A DNA stretch of 64,000 bases, taken from NCBI GenBank assembly GCA_963575745.1, contig CAUYUJ010001464.1:36937-100936 (forward strand). The letters are read 5' to 3'. Positions 1-9,702 of the stretch are shown piece by piece (within the stretch, counting starts at the first letter, position 1; each line of letters begins with the position of its first letter). Position numbers and translations under genes: made by a program. The notes beneath the pieces were generated by a model that saw only the letters and a program-made list of their open reading frames with translations, was not told the origin of the DNA and did no database searches. The DNA comes from Prorocentrum cordatum. Its lineage: Eukaryota; Sar; Dinophyceae; Prorocentrales; Prorocentraceae.

Positions 1-244
1 AGCTGAGCTGCTCTCAGAACAAAGCTTATATGCAACTGCTCAGCGTAGAAATCTGCTTTCTCATGATGAATGGTTCAATATTTTTCAAATCTTAGCAAAA
101 CCGACGCAAAGTCGTCACATTGTCCGCCCGGGCCGGGTGGGCCAACTATAGCTCCACCCCGCGCCGGAATTCCTCTCGCTCATCGATTACGAAGAGCTCT
201 ACGACGTAAGTTATCACATTGTCAGTTCTGGCCGGGTCGACCAA
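1..244 (+). repeat. L-type repeat fragment, distal end
   Basis: No gene is seen. The segment carries the L-type tail: a run resembling ATGAATGGTTCAATAT, then CACATTGTCCGCCCGGGCC, then the box CTCATCGATTACGAAGAGCT followed by CTACGACG. The same order recurs near 10195-10340, 22330-22440, 23640-23780, 28020-28132 and 29740-29910, and inverted at 26047-26200. The box reads GAGCTCTACGA, the inverse of the CTCGTAGAGCTC that follows each hairpin module, so it behaves as the inner inverted end of a foldback element. Confidence 0.6.
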
Positions 245-300
245 CTGGGAGCCGGCGGTAAGCCGTCAACCTTGGTTACCGCTGGGAACTCGCAGAGCTT
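245..300 (+). repeat. Hairpin module, uninterrupted copy
   Basis: This is the reference empty site. It reads CTGGGAGCCGGCGG, then GTAAGCCGTCAACC, then TTGGTTACCGCT, then GGGAACTCGCAGAGC. GGCGGTAA pairs with TTACCGC(T) around a loop holding GTCAACCTT. Compare 1704, 4806, 7224, 10979, 12276, 14382 and 21642, where the same loop is broken by inserts. Confidence 0.8.
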
Positions 301-1503
301 CCTCGTGCAATGCGGGCGCGGCAATCTCGCATTGCGCGCGCGGGGGCACGGTCTCATGGAGGAGGACGTGGAGGAGTAAAAGGAGCGAGGGAGAAGCATC
401 TCTGGAGAAAAATGAGAGACATACCAAACAGAGTTCAGGCGTCTGGACACTTTGAGCTGGCGCGCCTGTTGATTCCTTCCGATTGCTGCGCCGAACAGCT
501 TTCAGAAAACCATCACCGTCTCTGAACAATGAGCAGAATGCAAATAGTTTGTCGGCCCCAGCGCGAATTGCAGAACGAGTTCGGGCGCCTGGATACTTTT
601 AACTAGCGCCCCTCATAATTCCCTTCCGATTTCTGTGCCGAACAGCTCTGCAGCTAATCTGCAGAGCGAGTTGAGTCAAGAAAACCAATATCATCTGCCG
701 AACAAAATAATAGATTGCGAATAGTTGTTCAGCCCGAGCGCCGATAGCAGACCGAGTTCAGGCGCCCAGACCGAGTTAGGGTTCAGGCGAAAAAATTAAC
801 AGAGTACGACTAGTGTTTCAGTCCCAGCGCTGATAGCAGAAGGAGATCGGGCGTCTAGATGATTTCCTCCGATTTCTGTGCTGAACAGCTCTGTAGCTCA
901 TCTGCAGCTCGAGTTAAATCAAGAAGATCATCGCCATCTCCAGAAAAAATAGCAGAGTACGAATAGTTTTGTGACTCCAGCGCTGATGGCAGACCGATTT
1001 CAGGCGTCTAGGGACATCAGACGATCGCGCCTGATGATCCCCTTCCGCTTGATGCCAGAGAGCTCTGTAGCTCATCTGCAGCTCGAGTGAAGTGAAGAAA
1101 CTCATCATCACCGTCAAAACAGAAGTAGAATACGAATAGTTTAGCGGACCCAGCTCGAGTAGCAGACCGAGTTCAGACCTCTAGATGCTTGAGACGAACG
1201 CGCCTGATGATTCTGGATCGATTAGGTGTGCATACCAGCTCTGTAGCGCTCCTGAAGCTCGAGTTGAGTACAGAAAACTGGCAGCACCTGTCACGATGGC
1301 CCAAAACAGCCGATCCCGCCCCAGTGCTTCTTGGCAGTGCTAGGTACCCGATCGACTTGAGATTAAGACGGCGAGCGGGAATAAGATCGAAGATGAGGGA
1401 AAAATACTAGAGATCAAACGACTTGTTGAATGTCGAGATATCGAATTTAAACAAATCAAAAATTCCCAAAACTTCCGTCGAGTTTTTTTTTTGCCAACTA
1501 GCC
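245..1503 (+). repeat. S-type composite element 1 (module plus tandem array)
   Basis: A hairpin module is followed by a GC-rich head containing a second inverted pair (GCAATGCG / CGCATTGC near 307-342). Next come about five degenerate tandem units of roughly 150-185 bp, with landmarks GCTGATAGCAGACCGAGTTC, AGCTCTGTAGCTCATCTGCA and CTCGAGTTAAGTCAAGAAAA. A terminal block holds the GATCGA...GAGATTAAGA and GGCGAGCGGGAATAAGATC motifs and ends near TTGCCAACTAG. No coding capacity is supported. The same architecture recurs at least ten times in the first 32 kb. Confidence 0.7.
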
Positions 1504-1703
1504 CCCCAGCGCGCCGGAATTACTCTTCTAGCTTCGCCGCTGACGCTTTTAGGGAAGCTCTACGAGTCACTAGCTCCACCCCGTGCCGGAATTCCTCTAG
1601 CTCATCGATGACGAAGAGCTCTACGACGCACTTGGTAGCGCCCAAAAACCGGATAGCACTTGGTAGCGTCCAAAACCCGGAAAGCAAAGAGGCACTCCGG
1701 GAA
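1504..1703 (+). other. Repeat fragments, no gene
   Basis: Short pieces of the repeat ends are joined here: GAAGCTCTACGAGTCACTAG, a box containing CTCATCGATGACGAAGAGCT, and two copies of ACTTGGTAGCGYCCAAAA. Nothing coding is seen. Confidence 0.5.
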
Positions 1704-2012
1704 CTGGGAGCCGGCGGTAAACCGTCAACCTCGGTTTTTTGAGTTTGAGTCAGGGCGCGGAAAGCTGTGACAGCTGAGCCCTAAGACTCCCAAACGGAGC
1801 ACAGGGTAGCTAGAGAAGGCATCTCTTATCATCACACTACCGAGCCACTGAGGCATAGGCAACGGAATAGGATGCAGGAACAAGGAAAAGGATGCAGCAC
1901 GACATGTGAAATAGCAAAGGTGTAGGAACAGGTTAGAGAAGGAAGAGGCTACCCAAAACGTGTTCCACGGCCATACAGAGCCGTCAATGGAGGCGCATCC
2001 CTCCACAGAGCG
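1704..2012 (-). mobile_element. Insert in hairpin module (filled site 1)
   Basis: The left half of a module (1704-1731, through GTCAACCTCGG) runs straight into TTTTTTGAGTTTGAG instead of the expected ACCGCC. The right flank resumes as CCGGGAACTCGTAGAGC at about 2012. The ~280-bp insert has its T-tract (an A-tail on the minus strand) at the left, as in the LINE copies at 4806, 7224 and 14382. No coding similarity or target-site duplication is visible. It may be a 3'-untranslated fragment of a related retroelement. Confidence 0.55.
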
Positions 2013-2568
2013 CCCTCCGGGAACTCGTAGAGCTTCCTCGCGCAACGCGGGCGCGGCAATCTCGCATTGCGCGCGCAAGGGCGCGGTCTCATGGAGGAGG
2101 GCGTGGGGAGAAGAGGGAGAGAGGGAAAAGCATCTCTAGAAAAAAATAGTCATACCAGACCGAGTTCAGGCGCCTTTGAGCTAGCGCGCTCGTTGATTTC
2201 CGTCCGATTGCTGCGCCGAACAGCGCAAAGAAAACTATCACCATCTTTAAGAAAAAATAAAGTACGAATAGTTTTTCGGCCCCAACGCGGATAGCAGACC
2301 GAGTTCAGGCGTCTGGATACTTCAAAATAGAGCGCCTAATTATTCCCCTCCGATTGCTGTGCCGAATAGCTCTGTAACTCTTCTGCAGCTCGAGTTAAGT
2401 CCAGAAAACCAATACCATCTCTAAAACATTAACAGATTACGAAGAGTTTTTCGGCTCCAGCGCTGATAGCAGACCGAGGTCGGGCGTCTAGATACTGTGA
2501 ACTAGCGCGCATGATGATGTCCTTCTGGCTTTTGTGCCAAACAGCTTTAATAATAATAATAATAATAA

Positions 2569-2651
<83 letters not shown>

Positions 2652-3312
2652 GAATAGTTGTTCAGCCCCAGCGCTGATAGCAGACCGAGTTCAGGCGTCT
2701 AGATACTCTAAAGACTAGCGTGCCTGATGATTTTCTTCCCATTGCTGTGCCAGACAGCTCTGTAGATCATCTGTAGCGCGAGTTAAGTGGAGAAAAAATC
2801 ACCATCTCTAAAAATTAGCAGAGTACGAATAATTTTTCGGCGCCAGCGCTGATAGCAGACCGAGTTCAGGCGTCTAGATACTTCAGATTACGCGCCGGAT
2901 GATTTCCTTCAAATTGCTGTGCCAAAGAGCTCTGTAGCTTATCTGCAGCTCGACTTCAGTCAAGAAAATCATCATCTCCAAAAAAACAATAGAGTACGGA
3001 TAGTGTCGCGGCCCTAGCTCGCGTAGCAGACCGGGTTCAGAAATCTGAACACTTCGGGTGAACGCGCCTGACGATTCTAGATCGATACAGCTCGAGTTAA
3101 GTACAGAAAACCGACAGCACCTGTCAAGATGACTCGACACAGCCGATCCCGCCTGAGTGCTTTTTGACAGTACTAGGTACCCGATCGAGCTGAGGTTAAG
3201 ATGGCGAGCGGGAATAAGATCGAAGATGGGTAGAAAAAAATACTAGAGCTCTAACGAATGTTTAAATTTCGAGAAATCGAATTTAAACCGAGCATTGGTA
3301 GCGCCCAAATTC
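2013..3312 (+). repeat. S-type composite element 2
   Basis: The head (CTCGTAGAGCTTCCTCGC...GCGCGGCAATCTCGCATTGC) is followed by about six tandem units with the GATAGCAGACCGAGTTCAGG landmark near 2290, 2465, 2670 and 2850. The terminal block around 3180-3290 includes CGATCGAGCTGAGGTTAAGA and ATGGCGAGCGGGAATAAGAT. One unit is interrupted by a long A-tract (separate entry). No gene. Confidence 0.65.
2556..2650 (+). repeat. (TAA)n and A-tract
   Basis: Several AAT triplets run into an A-tract of about 80 bases inside an S-type unit. It is either the tail of a retro-insertion or microsatellite growth. Its length in the assembly should be treated as approximate. Confidence 0.85.
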
Positions 3313-3600
3313 CGGAGACCAAAGAGGCACTCACACCGGAAAGCTTGCCTGCCGAGCTCTGGGAAGCTCTCCTAAAGCGCTTCTGAAGCGCTGCCAGGCA
3401 CGCTTCCACGCGCGCCTGCACGCGCGCAGGCATGCGTGGACGCGCGCCGGAAGCGCTCCCGGACCAGCTGCCGGTTCAAACGAACTTCTGCGGGGATTCT
3501 GGAGCGGCGAAGATGGGCTGCTGGCAGGCACCACCACTGTCCGGCTTCTATTCTAAAACCCTACAGCTCTCAGAGGGCTCTCCGGGACGGACGGACGGAC
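3313..3600 (+). repeat. R-type repeat, copy 1, with imperfect palindrome
   Basis: This closely resembles 10650-10917 (shared GGCACTCACACCGGAAAGCT, CCTAAAGCGCTTCTGAAGCG and CGAAGATGGGCTGCTGGC). The centre near 3399-3446 is an imperfect palindrome of CACGCG-rich arms, less regular than in the second copy. No gene is supported. Confidence 0.75.
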
Positions 3601-4015
3601 CACCTGTGCGAGAGGGGCCCCTACTCAGGTGAGCGCGGCTTATGCTCAGCATAAGCTCTCGATCAGCGTTGCGGCACACTCCGCGCGCGCCAGCGATGCT
3701 ACGGCGCGATACCCCTACAACCTGCGAGCGGGCCTCCTGGGGCAAGCCCCAGCACGAGACCGACTCGGAGATCAGGGGACTGGCGCTGCGAAGTATATCA
3801 AATAAAAGGGGGGAGACGTCGTTCAAAATTCACCTCAAACACCTTGAATTCACATTCCGCCACTGTTGGGCGGCAGCTCTGGGCAGACGTCGGCGACGAG
3901 CACGTCGCACCGCAACGAACGGAGAGGGGCGAGGGAGGCGAGGGGGAGCATAGCGTTCCGACGGAATCGCCCCTTTTTTATACCAGCCGGATTGTTTCGA
4001 CTATTCCGGCGCATT
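3601..4015. other. GC-rich spacer, no recognised gene
   Basis: Short frames are open on both strands but none shows a recognisable domain or a credible boundary. A small perfect inverted repeat, GCTTATGCTCAGCATAAGC, lies near 3636-3654. Otherwise I see nothing to annotate. Confidence 0.4.
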
Positions 4016-4800
4016 TCAAAATGCAGCATCTGAAGACTCCCTGCCTTCCAGGAACGGCACGTCTACGACCACGAGCTGGGAACGAACATGCACGACCAAA
4101 ATGGCGTAGGACCCAGTCACCTTTCCACATCTGTCATGCTGCTCTTGTCGCCGACGACCTCCTTCAGCTGAACGTACAAAGTCTGGAGGGAGCGTTCGTT
4201 GCCACCGCGCGGGGCCTGGCCCCTCCTCCTTGCCGCCCTGCTTGAGGAGGTGGCCGATGGCGGCGCCCGCCAGCGCCGGGCAGTCTGGAGTCGACTTGGT
4301 AGCGCGGTGGACCTCCACATGGCCTTTGTCGAACGCCTTCTTGACCTTGCAGACGTAGATGCGTGGGAGAATGTGGTCGGGAGTCTTCATAGCAGTCGCG
4401 CGCGTCGAGTGAGAAGCTTCATCTGCTGCTCCTCCAGGGCATTCGTGGTCACCGCGTTCATCACCCATGCCGTCCATGCGTGGGCGTGGGGCTCGCCGAC
4501 AGGCGCCGTTCCTTTCCCGGCGGCGGCGGCGCGGTACTCCTCGGCGAACTGCGCTGTCGCAGACTTCATGGCCTGCACCGCTGGAGCACTCACCGGCATA
4601 AGAATACCACGGAAGGTGGCGGCCTGCAGCTCGCGGATCTCGAGGGCGCGCTTCAAGGTGAGCTGCGAAATGACGGCCAGCAAACGCAACGAGGTCGTCG
4701 TGCGAGTCGCCTGCAGATACGCCTCTCACTTTGGCGGCGTCGCCCTGTCCGGCATCGCTGCCACGCTTCTGCTTGAGGAAAGCCTCCATTTCCAGAGGCT
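4016..4800 (-). pseudogene. Broken unrecognised protein-coding remnant
   Basis: Protein-like stretches lie in different minus-strand frames and read in order. The first (about 4690-4390) is helical, rich in Leu and Gln, and contains LTLKRALEIRELQAA and KGTAPVGEPHAHAW. The second (about 4395-4330) contains HILPRIYVCKVKKAFDKGHV. A third (about 4210-4120) contains GGNERSLQTLYVQLKEVV. The switching of plausible coding between frames suggests a gene broken by frameshifts. It lies downstream of the LINE fragment at 4837-5937. I do not recognise the family with confidence and assign no function. It may belong to another retroelement. Confidence 0.35.
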
Positions 4801-4805
4801 CCAAA

Positions 4806-4836
4806 CTGGGGGCCGGCAATAAACCGTCAACCTTGG
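4806..4836 (+). repeat. Left half of interrupted hairpin module
   Basis: CTGGGGGCCGGCAATAAACC continues through GTCAACCTTGGTT and meets the LINE 3' end (TTTTGGGTTTGCGC on this strand). The expected TTACCGCC arm is missing here. A degraded right flank appears only at about 5938. Confidence 0.7.
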
Positions 4837-5937
4837 TTTTTTGGGTTTGCGCGGGCTCCAGGGCGCTGTCCGCAGCGCCGCCCGACTGGGCGCCTAGCGA
4901 GCCTAGCAGGTCTAAGCGGAGGGCGCGTGCGAGCGCCTCGGCGGCAGCCAGTTCACAATCTGTGATCGTGGAGTGCGGCGGTAAAAGAAAGGCACTGGAG
5001 GCGATGTCCCTCCAAACGAGGGCATCACGCGGCCCCCTCCCTGGGGCCCTCCTGCGGGCTATCTGACGAGAGCCGAATGGAGAAGGAGTGGCGTGGTAGG
5101 TCGGACCCCACTGACTGTAATCCAAGAAGCCTTTCTGCAGCCAAAAACCACATCCGCAACCGTTGCCGTCCACTCCCCCATCGTATGCCCCACGATAGGC
5201 GACGTGTATAAGATATTGTGACTAAATCGGACTGCATGCAACCTGATTGAAGTAGACAGTGCAGCCCTCTCGGGCCAGGTGGGTGAGCTCGTCGGCCCTG
5301 GTGTTATCTTCCCTGTACTCATGTCGATATATGTCCCGTCCTATGTTCACCGCGCGGATGTTCGCACGGCAGCTCAGCTCGTATACGGTCGCCACACACT
5401 CCGCAACTCTGTCGGCATAACCCTGATTATGGCACCCCCACCTCCCTTGGAGCCACGATGAGACCAGTAGTGAGTCCGCTTGGAGGTCCACGCCTATCCC
5501 CTCGCTCAAGACGTCCCAAACCGTAGCACGCTGACATATAGTGGCCAAACGCTTGGACTGTTTCTCAAGGGCCTCAGGAGTCGTTTCCTCGGTGGACTGC
5601 TTGGCCTCGAAATGGGTGGCGCTCCAGCTGGGACCTGTGGTGGCAACGTACCAGTAGTCAAAGAGTTCGCGTTTATCGAAGTGTCCCAAGATCGTCCGCC
5701 ACAACTTCACAAAGCCTGTGTATGTGTCGTCAAAGCTGCCCCACCAGCAGGTCCCAAGACTTCCCTATACGGGTATTGCCAGGTCCGTTGACCTATACTC
5801 GTGGGACCAAATCGTCTCCTGGTGCCCGAGCGTGCCAGCGAGAGCTATCCCGATGCATGCAAACAAGATGTCAGGTCGTCTCTCCGAGACGTCCACTCAG
5901 GATTGTCGAGGAGCAAAGTGCCTCGGCGGTCGTGCAG
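4837..5937 (-). mobile_element. 5'-truncated LINE in hairpin module (filled site 2)
   Basis: On the minus strand this insert runs from a reverse-transcriptase C-terminal remnant (around 5840-5560) through both halves of RNase H to a short A-tail abutting CCAAGGTTGACGG of the module. The right flank is GGGAACTCGTGGAGCTTCC at about 5938, so the module arm beyond the insertion point was lost or rearranged. No clear target duplication is seen. Orientation and junction match the nearly full-length LINE at 14415-20011. Confidence 0.7.
4870..5710 (-). pseudogene. LINE C-terminus with RNase H halves in reversed order
   Basis: This is one minus-strand frame with a single TAG at 5222-5224. The upstream part looks like the RNase H C-terminal half: LQADSLLVSSWLQGRWG (Asp codon 5474-5476) and later YREDNTRADELTHLAREG. 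After the TAG the same frame reads AYRGAYDGGVDGNGCGCGFW (catalytic-type Asp at 5180-5182) and TITDCELAAAEALARAL (Glu at 4952-4954), the N-terminal half of the fold. Canonical RNase H runs the other way, so the domain looks circularly permuted. The stop codon and loss of the RT mark it as dead. Host role: degradation of the RNA strand during retrotransposition, inferred from the family. Confidence 0.75.
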
Positions 5938-7223
5938 GGAACTCGTGGAGCTTCCTCGTGCAACGCGGGCGTGGCAATCTCGCATTGCGCGCGCGAGGGC
6001 GCGGTCCCATGGAAGAGACCGTGGAGGAGAAGAAGAAGTGAGGGAAAGGCATCTCTGGAAACGAAAAAAAAGACACACCAGACCCAGTGGAGGCGTCTGG
6101 ACACTTTCAGCTAGCGCGCCTGTTGATTTCCTCTCGATTGCTGCGCCGAACAGCGTGAAGAAAACCACCACCATATCCAAAGAACTAGCAGAGTATGAAT
6201 AGTTTGTTCGGCCCCAGGGCTGGTGCGAGACTGAGCCCGTTGATTCCCTTCCGATTGCTGCGCCGACCAGCGTAAAGAAAACCACCACCATCTGCAAGAC
6301 CTACCAGAGTATGAATAGTTGTTCGGCCCCAGGCAGACCCAGTTCAGGCGTCTAGATACTTTCAACTAGCGCGCCTGATTATTTCCACTCGGCTGCTGTG
6401 CTAAACAGCTCTGTAGCTCATCCCAATTGCTGTGCCCAAGAGCTCTGGAGCGCATCTGCAGCTCGAGTTAAGTCAAGAAAACGAATTCCATCTCCAAAAA
6501 AACAACAGAATACGAATAGTGTGTCGGCCCCAGCGTTGATAGCAGACCGAGTTCAGGCGTCGGGATACTTCAAACTAGCGCACCTGATGATTACCTTCCG
6601 ACTGCTGTGCCAAACAGCTCTGTAGCGCATCCGCAGCTCGAGTTAAGTCCAGAAAACCACCACAATCTCCAAAAAGAATAGCCGAGTACGAATAGCGTTT
6701 CGGCTCCAGCGCTGATAGCAGACCGAATGCAGGCGTCTGGATACTTCAGACTATCGCACCTGATGGTTCACTTCCGATGTACGTGCCGAAGAGCTCTGTA
6801 GCGCATCTGCAGCTCGAGTTAAGTCAAGGAACTTACCATCATCAAAAAAAATAGAATACGAATAGTGTCGCGGACCTACCTCGAGTAACAGACCGAGTTC
6901 AGAAATCTGAACACTTCGGGTAAACGCGCCTGACGATTCTAGATCGATTAGGTGTGCCTACCAGCTCTGTAGCTGTCCTACAGCTCGAGTTAAGTACAGA
7001 AAACCGACAGCACCTGTCAAGATGACTCGACACAGCCGATCCCGCCTGAGTGCTTTTTGACAGTAATAGGTACCGGATCGAGCTGAGATTAAGATGGCGA
7101 GCGGGAATGAGATCGAATATGGGTGGAAAAAATACTAGAGCTCTAAGGAATGGTTGAATTTCGAGGAATCGAATTTAAACCGAGCAAAATTATGCAAAAC
7201 TTCCGTCGAGATTTTTCTGCCAA
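5938..7223 (+). repeat. S-type composite element 3
   Basis: After the module remnant come the GC-rich head (inverted pair around 5960-5987) and then tandem units. Landmarks fall near 6335, 6540, 6715 and 6885 (AGCAGACCGAGTTCAGGCGT type and its CTCGAGTAACAGACCGAG variant). The terminal block contains CGAGCTGAGATTAAGATGGC and TACTAGAGCTCTAAGGAATG. No coding sequence. Confidence 0.65.
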
Positions 7224-7500
7224 CTGGGAGCCGGCGGTAAACCGCCAACCTTGTTTTTTGGGGGGCTTTGCGCGGGCTCCAGGGCGCTGCCCGCAGCGCC
7301 GCACGACTGGGCGCCTAGCGAGCCTAGCAGGTCTAAGCGGAGGGAGCGCGCGAGCGCCTCGGCGGCAGACAGTTCACAATCTGCGATCGTGGAGTGCGGT
7401 GGTAAAAGAAAGGCACTGGAGGCGATGCCCCTCCAAACGAGGGCATCACGTGGCTCCCTCCCTGGGGTCCTCCTACCTTGGTTACCGCGGGAAACTCGTA
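7224..7500 (+). repeat. Hairpin module split by an insert, with target duplication
   Basis: The module begins at 7224 (CTGGGAGCCGGCGGTAAACC), breaks after ACCTTG (7248-7253) and resumes at a second ACCTTG (7475-7480) followed by GTTACCGCGGGAAACTCG. The duplicated hexamer marks a retro-insertion at the same loop position as the larger LINE. Confidence 0.75.
7254..7474 (-). mobile_element. Very short 5'-truncated LINE copy (filled site 3)
   Basis: The 221-bp insert reads on the minus strand as the RNase H N-terminal-half remnant ALVWRGIASSAFLLPPHSTI followed by ADCELSAAEALARSLRLDLL. It is nearly identical to the locus at 4837-5937 and ends in an A-tract next to the module. The Asp-bearing segment is absent through 5' truncation, the usual outcome of target-primed reverse transcription. 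Flanking ACCTTG copies support a genuine insertion. Confidence 0.75.
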
Positions 7501-8745
7501 GAGCTTCCTCGTGCAATGCGGGCGCGGCAATCTCGCATTGCGCGCGCAAGGGCGGGGTCTGATGAAGGAGGACGCGAAGAAGAAGAAGGAGTGAGAGAAA
7601 AGCATCTCTGGAAAGAAAGAATAGACATACCAGTGCAGGCGTCTGGACACTGCAAACTAGCGCGCCTGTTGATTTCCGTTCGGTTGCTGTGCCGAACAGC
7701 TCTGTAGCTCATTTGAAGCTCGAGTTAAAGCATGGAACTAATACCATCTCCAAAGAATTAGCAGCGCACAACTAGTTTTTCGGCTCTAGCGCTGATAACA
7801 GACCGAGATCAGGCGTCTAGATACTTTTAGCCAGCGGCCCTGATGATTCCCTTCCGAATGCTGTGCTGGACAGCTATGTATCATCTGTAGTGCGAGTTAA
7901 GTCAAGAAAACCAATACCATCTCCAAGGAATTAGTAGAATACGAATAGGTTTTCAGTCCGAGCGCTGATAGCAGGCTGATTTCATGCGTCTAGATACTTT
8001 GACCTGGCGCGCCTGATGATTTCCTCCTGATTGCTGTGCCGAAGAGCTCTGTAGCTGATCTGCAGCTCGAGTTAAGTCAAGAATACCAATTCTATCGCCA
8101 AAAAATGACAGAATACGAATAGTTTCTCGGCTGCTGCGCTCATAGCAGACCGAATTCAGGCGTCTGGGTACTTCAGACTATCGCGCCTGAGTATTCCTTC
8201 CCAATTGCTGTGCCAAAGAGCTCTCTAGCTCATCTTCAGCTCGAGTTAAGTTGAAAAACTCATATATATATATATATATATATATATAAGGGGGGGGAAG
8301 AGAAGAATAATAAGAAGAAGAAGAGGGGGGGGGGGGGGGCAAAAAAAAAAAAAAAAAAAAAAAAAGTGGAGTGGAGTGGAAATAGTTGTGCGGACCTAGC
8401 TCTGGTAGCCGACCGAGTTAGACGTCTAGATACTTCAGTTCAACGCGCCTGATGACTCTGGATCGATTACGTGTGCGCATCAGCTCTGTAGCTCTCCTAC
8501 AGCTCGAGTTAAGTACAGAAAACCGACAGCACCTGCCAAGATGACTCGAAACAGCCGATCCCGCCGGAATGCTTTTTGGCAGTAATAGGTACCCGATCGA
8601 GCTGAGATTAAGATGGCAAGCGGGAATGAGATCCAATATAGGTGGAAGAAATACTAGAGCTCTAACGAATGTTTGAACTTCGAGAAATCGAATTTAAACA
8701 AGTCAAAAAATCCAAAACTTCCGTCGAAATTGTTGCTGCCAACTA
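7496..8745 (+). repeat. S-type composite element 4
   Basis: The head starts CTCGTAGAGCTTCCTCGTGC and includes GCAATGCG / CGCATTGC arms. About five tandem units follow, with an AT/GA/G/A low-complexity patch replacing part of one unit at 8261-8380. The terminal block around 8540-8700 has the CGATCGAGCTGAGATTAAGA and AGAGCTCTAACGAATG landmarks. No gene. Confidence 0.65.
8261..8380 (+). repeat. (TA)n, G-tract, A-tract and (GTGGA)n patch
   Basis: A run of TA dinucleotides is followed by purine-rich sequence, a G-run, an A-run and GTGGAGTGGAGTGGA. It is simple sequence inside an S-type unit. Confidence 0.85.
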
Positions 8746-9196
8746 GCCCCCAGCGCGCCGGAACTACTCTTAGGGAAGCTCTACGAGTCACTAGCCCCCC
8801 AGCACGCCGGAACTACTCTTCTACCTTCGCCGCTAACGCTCTCAGGGAAGCTCTACGAGTCATCATGCAAAACTTCCGTCGAGATTTGTTTGCCAGCTAG
8901 CCCCCCAGCGCGCTAGAAGTACTCTTCTAGCTTCGCCGCTAGCGCTCTTCGGGAAGCTCTACGAGTCAGAGACGGAACTGTTATTGAGGCAGAGGCAGTG
9001 CGTTACAACGAAATCGTATTTTTTCAAGCCGTTGAGCCTGCATTTCACGATCAAGCAGCTGAGGGGGCAGGAAAATGAGTAAAAACGTGATCCAGCAATG
9101 CATCCATGGTATCGAATCATTGCCCGCATTGTATACAAATCATGCCTGTGTAAGATACTGGGAGCACATGCGTACTGCTACCACGTCCAACACAAG
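8746..9196. other. Repeat-end fragments and unique spacer, no gene
   Basis: Three partial copies of an end block containing GGGAAGCTCTACGAGTCA occur at about 8773-8790, 8845-8862 and 8950-8967. They are followed by about 230 bp (8968-9196) without recognisable repeats or coding signal. Confidence 0.45.
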
Positions 9197-9415
9197 TGGG
9201 AGCTGGCGGTAAACCGTCAACCAGGTTACCGCCGGAGGCCTCGCAGAGCTCTTTTCTCGCGCGGCGCTGCACGAATGTTCAAGTATCTCACAATGTTCGC
9301 CCAACCGGCCCAAAGTTCACACTGGGAGCATGCGTTTTGAGCAGCGCCGTGCGAGGAAAGAGCTCTACGAGGCTTCCGGCGGTAACCTGATTGACGGTTC
9401 ACCGCCGGCTCCCAG
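9197..9415 (+). mobile_element. Foldback/MITE-like element with module in both ends
   Basis: The left end (TGGGAGCTGGCGGTAAACCG ... CTCGCAGAGCTCTTTTCTCG ... GGCGCTGC, 9197-9269) is mirrored by the right end (GCAGCGCCGTGCGAGGAAAG ... CTACGAGGCTTCCGGCGG ... CTCCCA, about 9341-9413). The arms are roughly 70 bp with scattered mismatches and enclose about 70 bp. Each arm carries its own hairpin module, so the module forms part of a terminal inverted repeat. No open reading frame or convincing target duplication is visible. Confidence 0.65.
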
Positions 9416-9702
9416 TCTATAGCTGCAGCATTACTATCAAAAAACTTGAAGGAAAGGACTTTGGAAAACGCCTCGCAGAGCTCTTTTCTCGCGCGGCGCT
9501 GCACGAATGTTCAAGTATCTCACAATGTTCGCCCAACCGGCCCAAAGTTCACACTGGGACCATGTGTTTTGAGCAGCGCCGTGCGAGGAAAGAGCTCTAC
9601 GAGGCTTCCGGCGGTAACCTGATTGACGGTTCACCGCCGGCTCCCAGTCTATAGCTGCAGCATTACTATCAAAAAACTTGAAGGAAAGGACTTTGGAAAA
9701 CA
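9239..9702 (+). repeat. Tandem duplication, 232-bp period
   Basis: 9239-9470 and 9471-9702 are direct repeats offset by 232 bp. I see only two substitutions in the aligned stretch (GGGAGCATGCG versus GGGACCATGTG). The duplication contains most of the foldback element plus CTATAGCTGCAGCATTACTA. A partial inverted end follows near 9770-9860. Confidence 0.8.

Noticed and set aside
2556-2650. A-tract as proof of a retroposed gene
   Set aside because: Both sides are the same S-type unit and no inserted body or target duplication is visible. Microsatellite expansion is sufficient.
4086-4106. Possible second spliced-leader relic around ACCAAAATGGCGTAGG
   Set aside because: Only the central GCCATTTTGG core fits. 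About 12 of 21 positions match, close to what a short shared core gives by chance.
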